64,000 nucleotides of DNA from Zygnema cylindricum (GCA_037447655.1 JBBHKE010003302.1:28500-92499), one strand, 5' to 3'. Numbered from the stretch's first letter, positions 45,532 to 57,890 are shown. The notes: generated from the sequence alone by a model not told the origin. Made by a program: numbers and translations.

Positions 45532-46436
45532 TATAGAGTTTATGATCTAAAAAAAGAAGATATAATCTTAGTAAAGCATCTAGTAGTTATGGATGCAGAA
45601 AAGTCTGTGGATCCCTTCAAGTATACAAAGTCAATAAGAATCAGATTTGAGTCAAAAAAATTCGATGACTTTGAGCTTCCTAACTATCCAGGTTTTAGAT
45701 AAGATGACATTCTTGCAGATACAAATCAGACCGAAAAAGACTCGGCTATGGAAACTCCAGTGACAACTCTACCCGAAGCATAAGACGTGGTGGAAATTGA
45801 TTCAGAATCAAGGGATAGGGGAGAAGTCGAGATTGTTTGAAAGAATCCACGACAACCATCTATTCCGACCTCATATTTTGAGGGAGGAAGGAGAAGTAGC
45901 AAAAGATTGCAATAAAAACAGGTTAACAACAAGGTAACAAAACTATCTTATCAAGATGAACCTCGGACTTATGGAGAGGCGATGACTTGTCCAAAAGAAA
46001 CAGATGGAAGACAGCCATCAATGAGGAGATGGCCTCAATTATGGCAGCCGATACTTGGGAGCTGGTGGACAATCCACCTAACCGAAAACTAATCGGTTGT
46101 AAGTGGGTTTTCAAATTAAAACTGAATCCAAATAACACAATCGAGCGCTACAAGGCCCGATTAGTGGCAAAGGGATTTACACAAAATGAGGGAATTGACT
46201 ACGAGGAAACCTTTGCCCCGATCGTCAGATTTCCCTCTATCCACATACTTCTCAGCCTGGCAGCAGCGGAAGACATGGAAGTGCACCAGATGGACATGAA
46301 GACAGCCTTTTTGCATGGGGAATTGGAAGAGGAGATCTTCATGCGACAACCTAAAGGGTTTGTGGAGGAAGGAGAGGAGAGTAAGGTATGCCGGCTGATT
46401 AAATCTCTTTATGGTTTGAAACAAGCGCCTCGATAG
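45532..46436 (+). pseudogene. Copia F linker and RT N-terminal half
   Basis: After an acidic linker with stops, 45987-46436 encodes RT fingers: [38 protein letters not shown], the first catalytic Asp (QMDMKTAFLHGELEEEIF) and KSLYGLKQAPR. A TAG replaces CAG (Gln) at 46435. Confidence 0.83.
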
Positions 46437-47542
46437 TGGAATAAGAAGCTTGATGAGTTTCTTACCGGTCTGGGATATATCCGGATCAGCTCAAATCACT
46501 CAATCTACGTTTTCGAAGATGAGGAAGGTTTTATATTTATTATAATTTTTGTTGATGATTTGCTTGCTTTAAGTAAATCAATGAAAAAAAAAATTAACTG
46601 AAAACCGATCTTACGGGGAGATTTGAAATGAAGGATATGGGGGAAGCAAAATATATTTTGGGAATTTAAGTAGAAAGAGACCGAAAAAGAAAGATTATAA
46701 GATTGACTTTAAAGGAAACAATATGGAACATGCTTGAAAAAATTCAGATGGATAAAGCTAATAGTTGTACAACTCCAATGGAGTTGAAGAAGGGAAGTGA
46801 AAGGAGTGAGGAAGAAGGAGTCATAGTCTTAGACGAAGAATTATCTCTTGAAGAACATAAGTTCATGCAGACTATTGCTTACAGGCAAGTAGTGGGAAGT
46901 ATTATCTATTTTATGAATTGTACCCGGCCGGATTTAGCTGCAGCTGTAGGAGTGCTGAGTAGAAGTCTAAATGCTCCCACTAAAAGGGATTGGGAGGCAG
47001 CAAAGAGAGTCTTTAGATATTTGATAGGAACTAGGGATCTATGGTTGCATTTGGGTGGGGAGAATACTGACATCACTACGTGGAGTGATGCCAGTTATGG
47101 TGATGCTCCGATGAGGAGATGCACTTCTGGATATGTATTATATGTGGGTGATGGGGCTTGCTGTTGGAGTAGCAAACAGCAAAAGGTTATTGCTCAGTCC
47201 ACCATGGAGGCTGAGTATATGGCCTCTTGCTCTGATGTAAAAGAATTGATGTGGGTCAAGTCTTTGCTTGGTGAGCTAGGTCACCTTAAGAGTGGTGTGC
47301 AAAAAATATTTTGTGATAATCAGGCTGCAATCGTTATTTCTGCCAATCCTAAACATCATTTTAAAGCCAAACACATGGACAATAAACTCAGCTTTGTTAG
47401 AGAGAAAGTAGAAAACAAAATAATCAGTTTAGAGTACCAACCAGATAGTGAGATGGTAGCAGATATGATGACCAAACCTGTGCCTTCCCCTAAGCTAATT
47501 TTTTGCAGGGAGAAGTGTGGTATGAAATTAAAGAATGACTAG
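46437..47542 (+). pseudogene. Copia F RT C-terminal half and RNase H
   Basis: The RT catalytic site VDDLLAL is intact near 46550, but an A-run frameshift follows at about 46585. The 279-codon frame 46703-47542 holds the RT thumb and a complete RNase H: Asp (WSDAS), Glu (MEAEYMA), Asp (CDNQAA) and the DMMTKPVP end motif. The RNase H domain has no visible damage. A purine tract (AAAATAAAGGGAG) follows at 47543-47555. Confidence 0.85.
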
Positions 47543-47555
47543 AAAATAAAGGGAG

Positions 47556-48608
47556 TGTAGAAATTAATGGTCTGTTTTAAGTATTTTCTAGATCTGAATA
47601 GAAATATAGAAAGAAGTCAAGGCAGTCTACCTCTAACTTCTCTCTTCAACTCTCAAATTTGTCGCAGTCACTGAGAAGTTGGAGAGGAAGCTAGAGCCAT
47701 GGCTACCTAGGCTATGCAGAGGTTTACGGGATACAATTATTAGTTTATTTACCATTAGGGGTTTAATTACTAAAAGGTATGAGATGCCTCCAGGATTTGA
47801 TCAAGGTACCTGTCGGAGAGTAAGCTGCCAGTAGCCGGTAGCCTTAACCGTTAAGTCTAGACATAGTGTTACGTATTTTAGGGTTTGATAATTAGTTAAA
47901 TATTAATACATAAGATAGTTCATTTAACAAAAACAGTTTTACAGGAGACATAGATCCAGTAATGTAAAACAACGGATAATAAACGAATACCGCGCATTTA
48001 TTTCTTTAGCGAAACAAATACTGCGCATGTATTTATTACGGCTACGATTTAATATGAAATTAATCCGACGGCCGAAATTAACGCCGAGATCGCGGAAGAG
48101 AATTTCGGCGGTTTGTGGTCATCCCCACATGAGATGATACGTGGCGAAATAACATTGGATCGTGGTATTTCCGGAGATTACTGCACCGAATATGGATATG
48201 ACATGTGTCGACATTTAGGCCATGTCGTACAATGGTCGTACAGAAGTACACCGGCAGCTGTACTTTTGTGTACGGAAGTGTACTCTGATTGGCTCCGTAC
48301 ATCAGTAGATAGAGTTTGTGAGAGAGATAGAACTTAGAAAAATTAGGAGATAGGACTGTCTCTCCCAGAGAGCTTTTGTACAAAAGGTCAACTTTGACCT
48401 TCCATAACTTACAGCTCAGGGGAGCAAATTCAGAGATTCATTTTGCTATCGACTCAAGGGAGTCTTTCCTTCACAGGGGTGAAGTTGGTCTGAGTTTTTG
48501 TATGCCAGGTGGCAGTTGTTCTTGCTGAAACACAAAGGGGTCAGGGTTATCCTAGAGGCTTCTTGGAAGCTGTCCACTCTGAGGACTTATGGAGGTCTCA
48601 GAGTTTCA
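47556..48608 (+). repeat. Copia F 3' LTR
   Basis: It begins TGTAGAAATTAATGG and ends GAGTTTCA, followed by CCGTG. It differs visibly from the 5' LTR, so the insertion is not recent. Confidence 0.88.
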
Positions 48609-48613
48609 CCGTG

Positions 48614-49241
48614 GAACCCCTAGTGCTAACTCGAACCGAAACGGAAGACGTGGTGGAAATAGACACGGAATTAAAGGATAGGCGAGAAGTAGAAACTGTT
48701 CGAAAAAATCAACGAGAGCCATCTAATCTGGTATCAAAGTTTGAGGGTGGAAGGAGAAGCAGCAAAAGACTACAAGAGAAACAAGTTAACAACAAGGTAA
48801 CCAAAGTGTCTCACCTCGATGAACCCCGAACTTATGGTGAGGCGATGAACTGTCCTGAGAGGAACCGGTGGAAGACAACCATTAATGAGGAGATGGTTTT
48901 GATTATGGCAACCGATACATAGAAGTTGGTGGAGTCTCCTCCTGATTCAAGCCAAAAGGGTAAAACTGGGTATTTAAATTGAAACTCAACTCGGATATTA
49001 CCATTGAGCTTTACAAGGCTCGATTAGCGGCGAAAAAATTTACATAGAAAGAGGGAATTGATTACGAGGAGACGTTAACCCCAGTCTTCAAGTTTCCCTC
49101 TATCCAAATACTTCTCAGTTTGGCAGCAGCAGAAGACATGAAAGTACATGAAATGGACATCAAGACGGCCTTCCTACATGGAGAGTTGGAAGAGGAGATC
49201 TTTATGCCACAGCTCGAAGGATTTGTGGAGCAAGGGCAGGA
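48614..49241 (+). pseudogene. Copia G linker and RT N-terminus
   Basis: G resumes after element F: an acidic linker (DVVEIDTELKDRREVE), FEGGRRSSKRLQEKQ, then RT motifs with stops, MDIKTAFLHGELEEEIF (first catalytic Asp) and EGFVEQGQ. It is cut by gypsy E; the reading frame continues exactly at 58725 (QDCKVCLLIKSLYGLK), which fixes the insertion point. Confidence 0.83.
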
Positions 49242-50428
49242 TGTCAAGCTCGTGTGCGTCTTCGGCACATTTGCACTCCCAGGAATTCCGGGGCCTCATT
49301 CCACTTTGTACGGACTCTAGGGTACGGAGAAAGAAGAGGACAACTAGCCAGATCAGATCTTTATATTTTCACTCTAGAGCCCTAAGCAATTAAGTTCACC
49401 TAAAACGGAGGCCGAACGGCGGAGTTAGTCCAGTGCAAAGCGTCTGCTCCATTATATTGTGTGTTCTATGTAGCTCTAGTAGAGGGATACATTAGAGAAC
49501 GACACGTAACCTTTGGGATTATCCCGTAGATCCTACTGTGAGCTGTCAGTAGGATGTTAGTTTAGGCCCAACAGCCGGGCAAAGCATTAATGACTTTGGG
49601 TAAAAGTTAGGCGGTTTCACGTCGAGTCAGAACTTTGTTTCCATTTTGTGTATCATAGGAGGACCCTTAACCGTAAATCCAGCCGGGACCAGTCGTCTAA
49701 CTTTTAGCCCAGAGTGTAGTACAGTCTGTTTTGTCTTATGTCCGTACGATAACAATTGCTGGCGGCTGATTGGCTTGTCACATTGCTTTGACTTTGGAAC
49801 TTGCAGTAGGACAAACTCTGGTTGTATAAGGCACTTTGGGGCCAAAGGAGACAGGTTGCTTTTCAGTACTGTCTCCTGAGGAAACCCCCAGAGAATTAAA
49901 TCAATCTTTCTGTTGGAGAACGATTGCATTGTGTCGTTGACTCTATTGCCATCTTTGTTTTGTATTGTCTTTTGTGGAGACCATAGCACGGGTGGGTAGT
50001 TGGCACTATCTCCTCTTTTGGGCGGTTTGGACTTTCGCTGTTTGAAACTAAGAAGAGTCTTGTCGGATCCTTGCGGTGGAACCGCGAGGGGTGAGGGAGA
50101 CTCATACCGGTCTTCGAGGCCATTGGGAGAGGTTTTCTTCTGCTGAGTTTGGTCATCGTTGCACTCCGGGATATGTGAATTCGCTTCACCATTATTATTT
50201 ATTTCTATCTTTAATTCCATTCTCTGGGGCAAGGTGATATTGTTTAATCTGAAAAGCCGATATTTGTTATTTCTATATTTCTGCGTGGGAGTTATTTGCA
50301 CACTCTTGTGGTCATCTTTGGGTTTGTCCAGAGTTTTTGCGGAAAGGATCGGACGACTCTCATTTCCTTCCTATTTTTTGGAGAGTAGCTAGGAGTGTGG
50401 CATTTAGTGGGCTTCCAGCGGAGTAGCA
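49242..50428 (+). repeat. Gypsy E LTR segment L
   Basis: It is homologous to 29977-32278 (minus the solo LTR there). It ends GGAGTAGCA. It contains the 24-nt segment 49848-49871 that is complementary to the primer-site region. Confidence 0.8.
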
Positions 50429-50453
50429 CAGTACTGAAAAGCCACCCTGTCTC
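50429..50453 (+). other. Putative primer-binding region of gypsy E (complementary to own LTR)
   Basis: CAGTACTGAAAAGCC... directly follows the LTR end CA. It is the reverse complement of 49848-49871 except for one short mismatch/bulge. I recognise no standard tRNA 3'-end match. This suggests intramolecular or self-priming, which is inference. Confidence 0.45.
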
Positions 50454-50498
50454 TTTAGGTTAAAGAGGATAGGTGCTCACATCGAAGTACTTTTATAA

Positions 50499-53400
50499 GG
50501 GGATTTAGATCTTCTTCTCCAGTCAGCTAAGGGGGGAGGAGAAGTTCAGGATAAGGATCTTCCGGGTGTCAGATCGGACGAGCAGGAGAGGCAGGAAGCG
50601 GCGGCCCAGGAGGAAGAGTCACAGGTGCCCGAGGGAGCACCCCCCTTTGGCTCACCTGTACACATAGAGCGGTTTCTTAAGGGAGAAATGCCCCGGGGGG
50701 TTGCGGTCGACACTCCTCCTACGCCCCCAGAGGGGAGACCCTCTCCTCTACCTCCTCCAGTCTTTTCCCCTGAAAACTTTCCGACGTTGTCCGAGGCTGC
50801 CAAGGCTAGGGCTACGGAGAAGGTAGAAAGACAGACTTTTGCTCCCCAATCCCGTAGGAAGGGTTTGGCTCATAAGGAAACGGTCCCAGGCCACCCTCCC
50901 GAGGTGGTACGTTATACCAGATCCAAGTCTCCGATAGTGGAGACATACATGGATCGTGAACTTTTGTCGGATCCTAACCGACCCGGTCGAAGGAGATTTT
51001 AGCCCTTCGCAATATCCATGAATTGAAGGTTAAGAAGGAGCTGATGCAACGGGTTGCCAGAAGCGACCGAGCTTGGATCATACGCCCAGTGGGAGGAGTA
51101 GTGGAGATCCTGAGTAGCTCGTCCGAAAGTGGCTTTCCCATCTCAGTCCGAGAGCAACCGGAGATGCCGTCTACTTCACCACAACAGCCCTCCATATCTC
51201 AGGAAACTGCTACTAGTAGACCTTCTAGGGGCAGAGCCACTTCTCGGGGCCGGACCAGGGAAGGGAGTAGCAAGCGGAAGTTACCTGAGCCTAAGAGAGA
51301 TTTCCGGTTCAAGCATCGGGACAGCAAAGGTCGATTTGCTCCCCTAGTCAAAGAAGAGCCATTCTTTCCTTCTGCCTCAATTCCCCCAAGTTCCATGTCT
51401 CCTTCCACACCAGTTGTCCGACCATCCGAAGGACTATGGCGTTCAAGGCCTACGGACCCCGAGGTACCCGGTTTGGGGATTGCGGATCTCTCGGGTGTGG
51501 TGAGCAGCACCCAGAAATTGGTTGAGATTCTGCGATCGCAGGATAAGGCTACTACGGGGGCCGGACCCGTCGCAATAGATTGGGATGCCCTTGAAGAGAA
51601 AGGAAGAGAGCATTGGAACAAGAGCTGATCCTGATACGGGAGGCTAGACGGAGATCTGGGGGAATCCTTAGTGGACTGGTAGCACCTCCTCGTAGAACCG
51701 GTCCCGTGACGGAAGTACAACCTCTGGAACAGGCAACTCCTCCTATCACGCGAGATCCCCGGACTTCACCAGAACCGAGACCAGAATCTCCTCTTCAGCG
51801 GGAAGGGGAGGAAACAACATGGCCAAACAAAAAGGGGTTGGGTGCAGATTTGCCGAGTAATCCGATAGCCACGGCTACAGATGTCCCTTCATTTGTCTCG
51901 GTCGAGGGATCTTCTACCGTGGAGGCCGTGGTGCAGCTACAACCCGACCAGAGACTACACATTTCCCTCGAGCTTACCACTCCTCCTCCATCACCACCTC
52001 ACGCCTCCTCTCCCTCGCAATCAATCTTCCTCGCGGGAGCAGTCCGTGGGTCACCAGGTCCACTTCGCCTATCCCCCAAACCAGACGTCTACTCGCCACC
52101 TCACAGACGGTCGCCATCCTCTATTTTCGGAACTCCTCCTCCCAAAGATTCCCAGAGGCGACCTAGGAAGCAGACTCCTTTCAGGAAACAGTCACCTTCT
52201 CCTCCAAGCTCCCAGTCTTCACCTTCTCCGCTGTCATCCATTCCCCGGGGAATTAGACCTCGTCTTCACATACCATCGGAAGAGGAAATTCTCCGTCAAG
52301 CACGCGCTTCTCCTCGATTTAGAGGAGCAGACGACTATCCAACTTTTTCAAGTTCAAGACCTTCCTCAGCGGGGGGGGGGGGGCACTGCTGGTACAACTG
52401 CCCTTCCTATTGGAAGAGGGACCGGTTCGGATCTCGAGGTAGCAGATTCTGGGGCAATCTCACCGGCTCAGTTTGTCAGCCCGACCGGACAGGCGTCACC
52501 AAGGTTCAACAACCCTACCGAAGAAGAAAGGAGAATGGGAGACGTCCGGATCTTCACCAGAGACAACTCGGGAATTGCTTTCTCTGATTTTGAACTGCTG
52601 TGGAAATCCTTCACGCAGTCCGAAATTAACAAATACAGGGGAGGGGCCATTCCAACAGATTTTGAAACAACCCTGTTTCGGATGATGGTAAATTATCTAG
52701 CCGGAGGAGCTTTGGCCGATTATAAGGAGCGTCAACCTTTGTTGATGGCCCCCAGTATCAAAATATCGGATCCGGATCTGGACGCCGAGGCTCTTCAGGC
52801 AGCAGCCGACCAGACTGCTGCAGCCGCAGCTCCTCTCACCCCCAATTTCACCATGGATATGAAACTTCACGCCCATGGCAGGGCCTATGTTAACCACCTG
52901 CAGGCGGTACAGGCAGCCGAAGCAGCCACCAGGATGGTTGCCAATCCTAATCCCTGTACCACTCTTCTGGACGCTTGGAGACTTCTTTACACAGAAAGGA
53001 ACGAAACTGCCATCAAGGAGTTCACAGACTTCCGCTATTTGAAGAATGAAACTCCACAGACGCTGTTCAACCGCCTCGCCTGCCTCTGCCAGAAGACCAT
53101 ACTGTCCACCATCGATACACCGGCTATGGCCACCAAGTATTATGTTGCTGTTCGAAATTCCTTCGGGCCAACAGGACAGGCAGCTCTGGACAATTGGAGT
53201 GCCAGCCAGGCTATACACGATCGGAATCCCACAGCTCAAGAAATTTCATTGGCGGCTATGAAATTGTATGATCATTTTGTTCATAGCGAGGCACGAGAAA
53301 AGGCTGTTACCGGGAAATCCAGAGCCAACTTTGCAGGTTTCGCCGGGGAAACATCGCTCAGCCTCGACGAACAGACAGAACTGCAAGCTTTGCGGAAGCT

Positions 53401-53992
53401 TAAAGGGAAACAGGAAGCGGAATCCCGACCAGAACCTGCAATGGGAGGAGATGAAAAAGTTTTTCTTTACGACTGCCTGAACTGTAACCAGACCGGTCAC
53501 GGATGGAAGAGGTGCCCCCGAAAGCTCAAACCAGAACTCGCCATCAAACAGAAGGAGTTTGAGAGAGAGCGTGCGGAACGAACAAGGAAACAGCAAGAAC
53601 GCAAACAAGGAGGCGGGGGAGGAGACCGAACTCCGGTCACTAAGGAAACCTATAAACCTATTTCACGCTCTGAAACCGCCAAAATGTCTCAATCCCAGTT
53701 GAGACAAATCCAACTTCCGAAATTCGATGACGCTCAAATCTCTAATGAGCTAAGGGGGAAGTATACTACTGAGGGGTCAAAATGTGAAGCTTGTGGGTTC
53801 ATGGGACACAAAGAAGGACAATGCTTTCGGAAAAATGGGGTTCCGAAGGAGATGATGCAGTATGCATTGTTTACAGACGAACTGGAAACTGCCGTTAATC
53901 CTCTGCCACTACAACTTTTGTATCCCTGGGGACGATCTCCAAATGACCCGGGCCCCAGCAGACTGACAACGGAACATATCATTCAGAAATAG
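50499..53992 (+). pseudogene. Gypsy E gag (large, frameshifted)
   Basis: It is open from 50499 with no clear ATG. The N-terminal half is Pro/Ser/Glu-rich and spread over three frames (to 51002; to 51628; 51613 to about 52370), joined by single-base shifts. A run of 13 G (52371-52383) marks the next frame change. The following frame to 53992 contains the capsid-like region (DFELLWKSFTQSEINKYRGG, LFNRLACLCQ), then two CCHC zinc knuckles (CLNCNQTGHGWKRC and CEACGFMGHKEGQC) separated by a basic coiled stretch. It would build the gypsy particle and bind RNA. The shifts may be decay or, at the G run, sequencing slippage. Confidence 0.78.
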
Positions 53993-55432
53993 AGCACTCA
54001 GTTGGCCGCTTTGGCAACAGAACTGACCGCTCTCCGACTGAAATCCTCTGAGCGCACTCCTCAACCTCTTACGCCGGCACAGAAACTGCAGAAACAAAAA
54101 CAAGAACTGCTACAAAAGCTAGCAAAATTGGAGCAGCAGACCACGGTGGGTGGAGATGATGATGACCTGCTGGGTTGGGATATGGAGCCTCCAAAGGTTC
54201 ATCATGCTCGAACATTTCTGTCCGGAGCATGGAACGTTGGTGTAGGGGATAGTCGCAGGCAATTGCGTTCTACATTGGCCTCCCAAAGAAAAGATAAACA
54301 ACCGATGGATCAAAAGGACCACAGTCAGAAAGCCACAGGTCCCTTATCCTTTACCCCACGAGCAGTCCTTCTGAACAGTAACATTGGACTGGGACTCTAG
54401 CCGACTGACCCGCCTCCTCTAGCTCCGACAAAACTTCCTCCCGGTTTTGAAGATTACAAGAAGACACAGCCGAAAGAAAAAACTTCAACCACTGAAACAG
54501 ATCAGGAGTGGTTCGACAGATACATGGCTGAGAGACTGTCCACAGATCCGCCAGTTACACCTCCTACGGGGATTTCTGACGCAGAGAGTGAGGAAGCAGG
54601 GGGGGGGGAACAGGAGAAATCGGAAGACGAGGACTCACCCATTTCATCGCCCAAAACTCTCCCTCCTTCCTCCAAACCGGCAGTTATGCTAGTACGACAC
54701 TTGATGCCCTACGCCTTGACGCATGTCAAAATGCTAGCTTCCTCCCACAACCTGCCCAAAAAAACCCTCATTAAGGCATAGGGGAAGAAATTCACACTAG
54801 GAGGAAAAGGGTCGCGTTGGCAGAACCGCCCAACACAGTCTTCATGTCGGCAGAACCAAAAACCTCTATGGCAAATAGGGATTATAAGACCCTTTCGGTG
54901 GCTCTTATTCTCAACAAGACGGGAAATTTTAAACTTAAAGGATACGGCGGGTACCAGGATGTAGTGGTGGATACCGGAGCTCTTCCAAACTTAATAACTA
55001 CATCAGCATTACAACAAATGTCCGAGGAACTCCGGCCAAAAATCAGTCAAAGTGACATATGCTTCAACATAGTCAGCAGTGGCAGCCAACCAATATATGG
55101 GATCATTAAAGCCATGGAAATCGAATTTTCTGACGACGCAGGCCAGCACGTGCAGATTCGGCTTCCCTTCCTAGTGGTGGAAGGTAAGCAATTTGAAATT
55201 TTGCTGGGCATGGCTACGTGGACAAGGTTGAACATGGAGTTGAGTGTATGGAAGGAACAAATTATAGTCTCAAACCTTGAGGATCCGGAAGGCACAAAAG
55301 TAGTGGTCCCCTTAAATTTGTGGAACCGGGGAAAAACGACTGTTCCGGTGTCTGGATGCTATCCCGTCTACTCTGCCTCAACCCCCTCGGAGCTGTTCAA
55401 ATACTCTAATGATATCGCTGATTCTATCTAGC
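53993..55432 (+). pseudogene. Gypsy E spacer and aspartic protease
   Basis: After a TAG at 53990-53992 the same frame continues with a Leu/Gln-rich coiled coil (LQKQKQELLQKLAKLEQQ), an acidic spacer and HLMPYALTHVKMLASS. One frame change near 54780 follows. The retropepsin domain lies at 54817-55431: active site VVVDTGALPNLI (Asp-Thr-Gly intact), flap region and ILLGMATW. A TAG at 55430-55432 separates it from the DNMT, but the frame is the same, so protease and DNMT were one polyprotein. Confidence 0.83.
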
Positions 55433-55485
55433 AATTCCCTATTACCAAGCGGTGGGAAAGGGAGTATGAGAACCGATCGGTACAG

Positions 55486-57032
55486 ATGGCCACACTTCGG
55501 AGGGAAGTGGACAGGAGCTTAACTGCAATATCACCCGTAGCAGCAAAGGTCCCCCGGGCGGAACTTCCAACGGTTCCTAACAAAGAGAAAGACTTCAATC
55601 GACAAGTGGTGTCACTACAAATCCCGCTTTCAGGACTTAGGATTCTTTCCCTGTTTTCTGGCATTAGTTCCGATCTGGAAGCCGTCCTGAAAGCTGGATA
55701 CCAAGTAGAAACTTACTCGGCAATCGAGATTGACCCGGACGCCCGTGTAGTCAGTGAGTACCGCTTGGAACAGCTGCACCAACTTACCCCTAGCAACTCC
55801 TGGTGTGCGCCATGCGTAACTCTCATCGCACGCTTCCCCAGAATGTGGATAATATCACAGATTCCCATTTGGAAAAGCTCGGAAGGGTAGACCTGGTGGT
55901 CACTAGATGGCCATGCCAGGGGTATTAATTAGCAGTACAAGGCCGAGGACACCAGGACGTCCGTAGCAGAACTTTCTTTCAAATGACCAGATTAATAACA
56001 GGGTTAGAGGAACGCCAGGACACACCAGTGGGGTACGTTTTGGAGAACGTTCACCCCACAGATGATAAGAGAAAATAGGTGGTCAACAGCTGAAACCAAG
56101 TGACCAAGGTTCTAGGGACTCCCATAGTGTTTGATGCAGCTCAGATCGGATCGAGAGCCCACAGAGTTCGGGCATATTGGACCAACTTGGTTCCCCTTCC
56201 AATCCTCCAACAGCTGTTGAAAACACAGGTTAGGGATCCCAACATTACGGTCCAACAGATCTTCGGACCGGGGCGAATGGCCACACCGGTGATCACAGCC
56301 GACAAAGCACCCTTCTTCTGTTGTAATAAGCCTGGGTATCCACGTAGGGCCCTACCAACTCTAGTATCTTTTCCTAACAGCCACGCTTACCGAAAGAACG
56401 CACCAGGAATGATCTTTGACAGTACAATCGCCACGTGGACAACGCTGAATATTACAGAACGGGAAGAAGCAATGGGGTTTCAACCGGGAACCACAGCTGC
56501 GCCAGGGGTATCCGCCTCAACAAGGTGCAGTTTAATCGGACAAAGCATGGATTTAAATGCAATTACTTGGGTGCTGAAACATTCTCTTGCATTCTCAAGC
56601 CTTCAGTCTCCACAATCACGGACAACATACCTTCAAGCTCCACAGTTGCTGGCCATGCAAACAACTCTAAAGCTTGAGAGGGGGAGAGAGACAAGGAGGG
56701 AAAAATTAACATTCACCAAATTCCCAGGAATTTCCTCAGTGGGGAGGAGCAATGACACACTGGACCCAGGAGTTTCCTTAGTGGGGGGGAACAGAGTCTC
56801 CGAACAGGACAGCTTAGAGGAAGTTGTCAGCAGCAGCGTTTTAACAGCCGAACAAGGGACAGACCCACTGGTAGAGCTGAACTTCGACATCTCTCTCTTG
56901 GGGAGACCACTGGAAGCATTGGCGGCAGAGGATACTGGGAAGATGGACTGGACTCTAGGTGAACAGCTAGACCCACAGCAGAAGGCCCCGCTCTCCAAGC
57001 TGTTACAAGAGAACTGGCAGGTGTTTGCCTAG
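55486..57032 (+). pseudogene. C5 cytosine DNA methyltransferase domain (gypsy E)
   Basis: This is the most complete DNMT of the window. Motif I is LRILSLFSGISSDLEAVLKAG, with the acidic SAM-binding segment AIEIDPDARVVSEYR (55640-55770). A frameshift lies near 55800. Motif IV is WPCQGY at about 55905 with the catalytic Cys, directly followed by TAA. Motif VI is YVLENVHP (about 56034-56057). Motif VIII is RAHRVRAYWTNL (about 56150-56190). A Cys-containing segment (FFCCNKPG) follows, and the motif X region is LNITEREEAMGF...LIGQSMDLNAITWVL. From 56100 to RT the frame is open, except for a TAG at 57030, and continuous with RT. The motif order is canonical and closest in look to DNMT3. The domain could methylate the element's own cDNA or its target sites; that role is inference. 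Confidence 0.88.
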
Positions 57033-57890
57033 TCTGACACAGATGTAGGGATCTATAAGGGGACTCATTTTCGGATTGACCTGATCGACGAGACGGCTAT
57101 TGTGTGGCAGAAACAGTACCCTCTTAGTTTCAAGGAGAAGGAGTTCATCACTTCAAAGGTGCACACTTTGGTGGAAGCTGGGCTGGTTCAAGAGAGTACA
57201 GGACTACATGGTTTTGCCTCACCAACCGTGCATCCGCCAAAGAAAGACTCCTCCGGAAAAACTGTAGATTTCCGGATGTGTGGGGACTATCGGATGCTCA
57301 ACGCGGCAACTGTCTCCGACCGTTATCCTATGCCCACCCCGGAAGAGATTTTCGACTCTCTTGCTGGGGCCACCATTTACTCTACTTTGGATATGAAAAA
57401 TGGATTCCACCAGATTGCAATGGAGCCGAAACACCGAGAGAGGACTGCTTTTTGGGCCGGATCCAGGCTATATGAATGGTTATACATGCCATTTGGCCTC
57501 AAGAATGCACCTGCCAAATTCCAACGGGCCATGGACGAGGCTCTCCAGGGAATTGACATCGCACGGTGTTTTATCGACGATGTTATCATTTTCTCCAGGA
57601 CATTCGCAGAACACTTGGAGCACATACAGATTGTTCTCCGGGCACTCCAAGCAGCGGGCTTGAAGTGTCACTCGGGGAAGGGCATCTTTGGGGTGCAAAA
57701 AATTATTTATCTGGGTCATGAGGTGACTCCCGCGACAGTGGGTCCCCACATGGTTATGGTGGCAGCCCTAGACGCTCTTCCACCCCCTCAGGACATTTCT
57801 GCTCTTCGTACTTTCCTGGGCCTTGCCAATTATTACCGGCGGTTTATTCCTGAATTCAGTAGCCACGATCAGCCATTGAACCAATTGTAA
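57033..57890 (+). pseudogene. Gypsy E reverse transcriptase (catalytic site intact)
   Basis: A 262-codon open block (57102-57890) follows a short lead with DTDVGIYKGTHFRIDL. Motifs are WQKQYPLSFKEKEF, PPKKDSSGKTVDFRMCGDYR, catalytic LDMKNGFHQI, YMPFGLKNAPAKFQRAMD, FIDDVIIFS with both Asp (about 57575), and LRTFLGLANYYRRFIPEFS. It is complete by Ty3/gypsy standards and lies in the same frame as the DNMT C-terminus. A TAA at 57888-57890 separates it from RNase H. Confidence 0.87.

Larger units (their letters stand above)
42144..48608 (+). mobile_element. Complete Ty1/copia element F (TSD CCGTG)
   Basis: It spans 6465 bp with CCGTG at 42139-42143 and 48609-48613. LTRs of 1062 and 1053 bp flank gag-PR-INT-RT-RH. 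It is inserted in copia G, a member of the same lineage. It is the best-preserved autonomous copia in the window but has several stops. Confidence 0.92.
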
